NCBI GenBank assembly: GCA_041674345.1
Contig: JBAYVY010000059.1
Coordinates: 1-13,080 of the forward strand
Direction: 5' to 3'
DNA length: 13,080 bases
Source of the DNA: JBAYVY01 sp041674345
GTDB taxonomy: Bacteria > Planctomycetota > Phycisphaerae > Phycisphaerales > Zrk34
The notes under the pieces were generated by a model. It made no database searches. It was given only the letters and a program-made list of their open reading frames with translations, and was not told the DNA's origin. Position 1 is the first letter of the stretch, and every line of letters starts with the position of its first letter. Shown here piece by piece: positions 12,967-13,080 of the stretch. Made by a program: the position numbers and the translations under genes.

Positions 12967-13080
12967 TCACGGGTGATCGCCGTTTTTGAGCCAAAAACGA
13001 ATGTTTGTCGAAAAATGGTCGAACATTGGCTCGTCTTACCGCCGTTTTTGAAGCAGAATCGAGGCTTTTTGACCCCGTGA
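12967..13080. repeat. Inverted-end segment next to the truncated protease gene
   Basis: The segment begins TCACGGG and ends CCCCGTGA, inverted to each other over 7 bp, exactly where protease homology stops. Inside, CGCCGTTTTTGA occurs twice (12978-12989, 13040-13051) and GAGCCAA/TTGGCTC (12988-12994, 13026-13032) form a stem. It could be a small MITE-like insertion or the end of an insertion sequence that continues past the window. No transposase is visible. Confidence 0.35.

Overview
The window is GC-rich bacterial DNA. The gene set fits Planctomycetota, possibly Phycisphaerae: a GldA/F/G-DUF4340 ABC operon, tRNA genes without encoded CCA, and many intergenic palindromes. That placement is inference from gene style, not proof. 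Three chromosomal blocks flank one compact integrated element.

Left block (1-5666, minus strand): a four-gene ABC-transporter operon in the order ATPase, ABC-2 permease, GldG-like auxiliary protein, DUF4340 protein, the last running off the left edge. All three gene junctions carry a palindromic repeat. From 5667 to 6380 I see no convincing gene. That stretch holds a 26-bp near-palindrome, a strongly structured block of about 180 bp, and a terminator for the tRNA genes.

Centre (6381-10748): tRNA-Ala(GGC) and tRNA-Asp(GTC), both minus strand, are separated by a 4133-bp element integrated into the 3' end of tRNA-Asp. A perfect 27-bp direct repeat (6540-6566 and 10673-10699) marks its ends. Everything in the element reads rightwards: orfA, orfB, an HUH rolling-circle Rep, a strong sigma70-type promoter, an HTH protein, an AlpA/Xis-like excisionase and a tyrosine integrase. 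It looks like a minimal integrative and replicative plasmid or satellite; no capsid or relaxase gene is visible.

The most interesting observation is that the attachment site lies inside the integrase reading frame. In the chromosome the integrase ends in a peptide read from the antisense strand of tRNA-Asp. If the element is joined in silico at the repeat, the frame continues uninterrupted for 53 codons at the other end of the element. It ends in a plausible helical C-terminus whose stop overlaps the orfA start (ATGA). In the circle all six genes would then form one co-directional operon behind the single recognisable promoter. Integration would cut the integrase C-terminus and put orfA-orfB-rep out of reach of that promoter. 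This suggests a circularisation switch for replication, comparable in logic to Tn916 transfer genes and to the split integrase of archaeal SSV viruses.

Right block (10749-13080): an intergenic short-repeat patch, a typical 2-Cys peroxiredoxin (minus), and an N-terminally truncated trypsin-like protease with a DnaJ-type zinc-finger region (minus). The protease homology stops at a 114-bp segment bounded by short inverted ends at the window edge.
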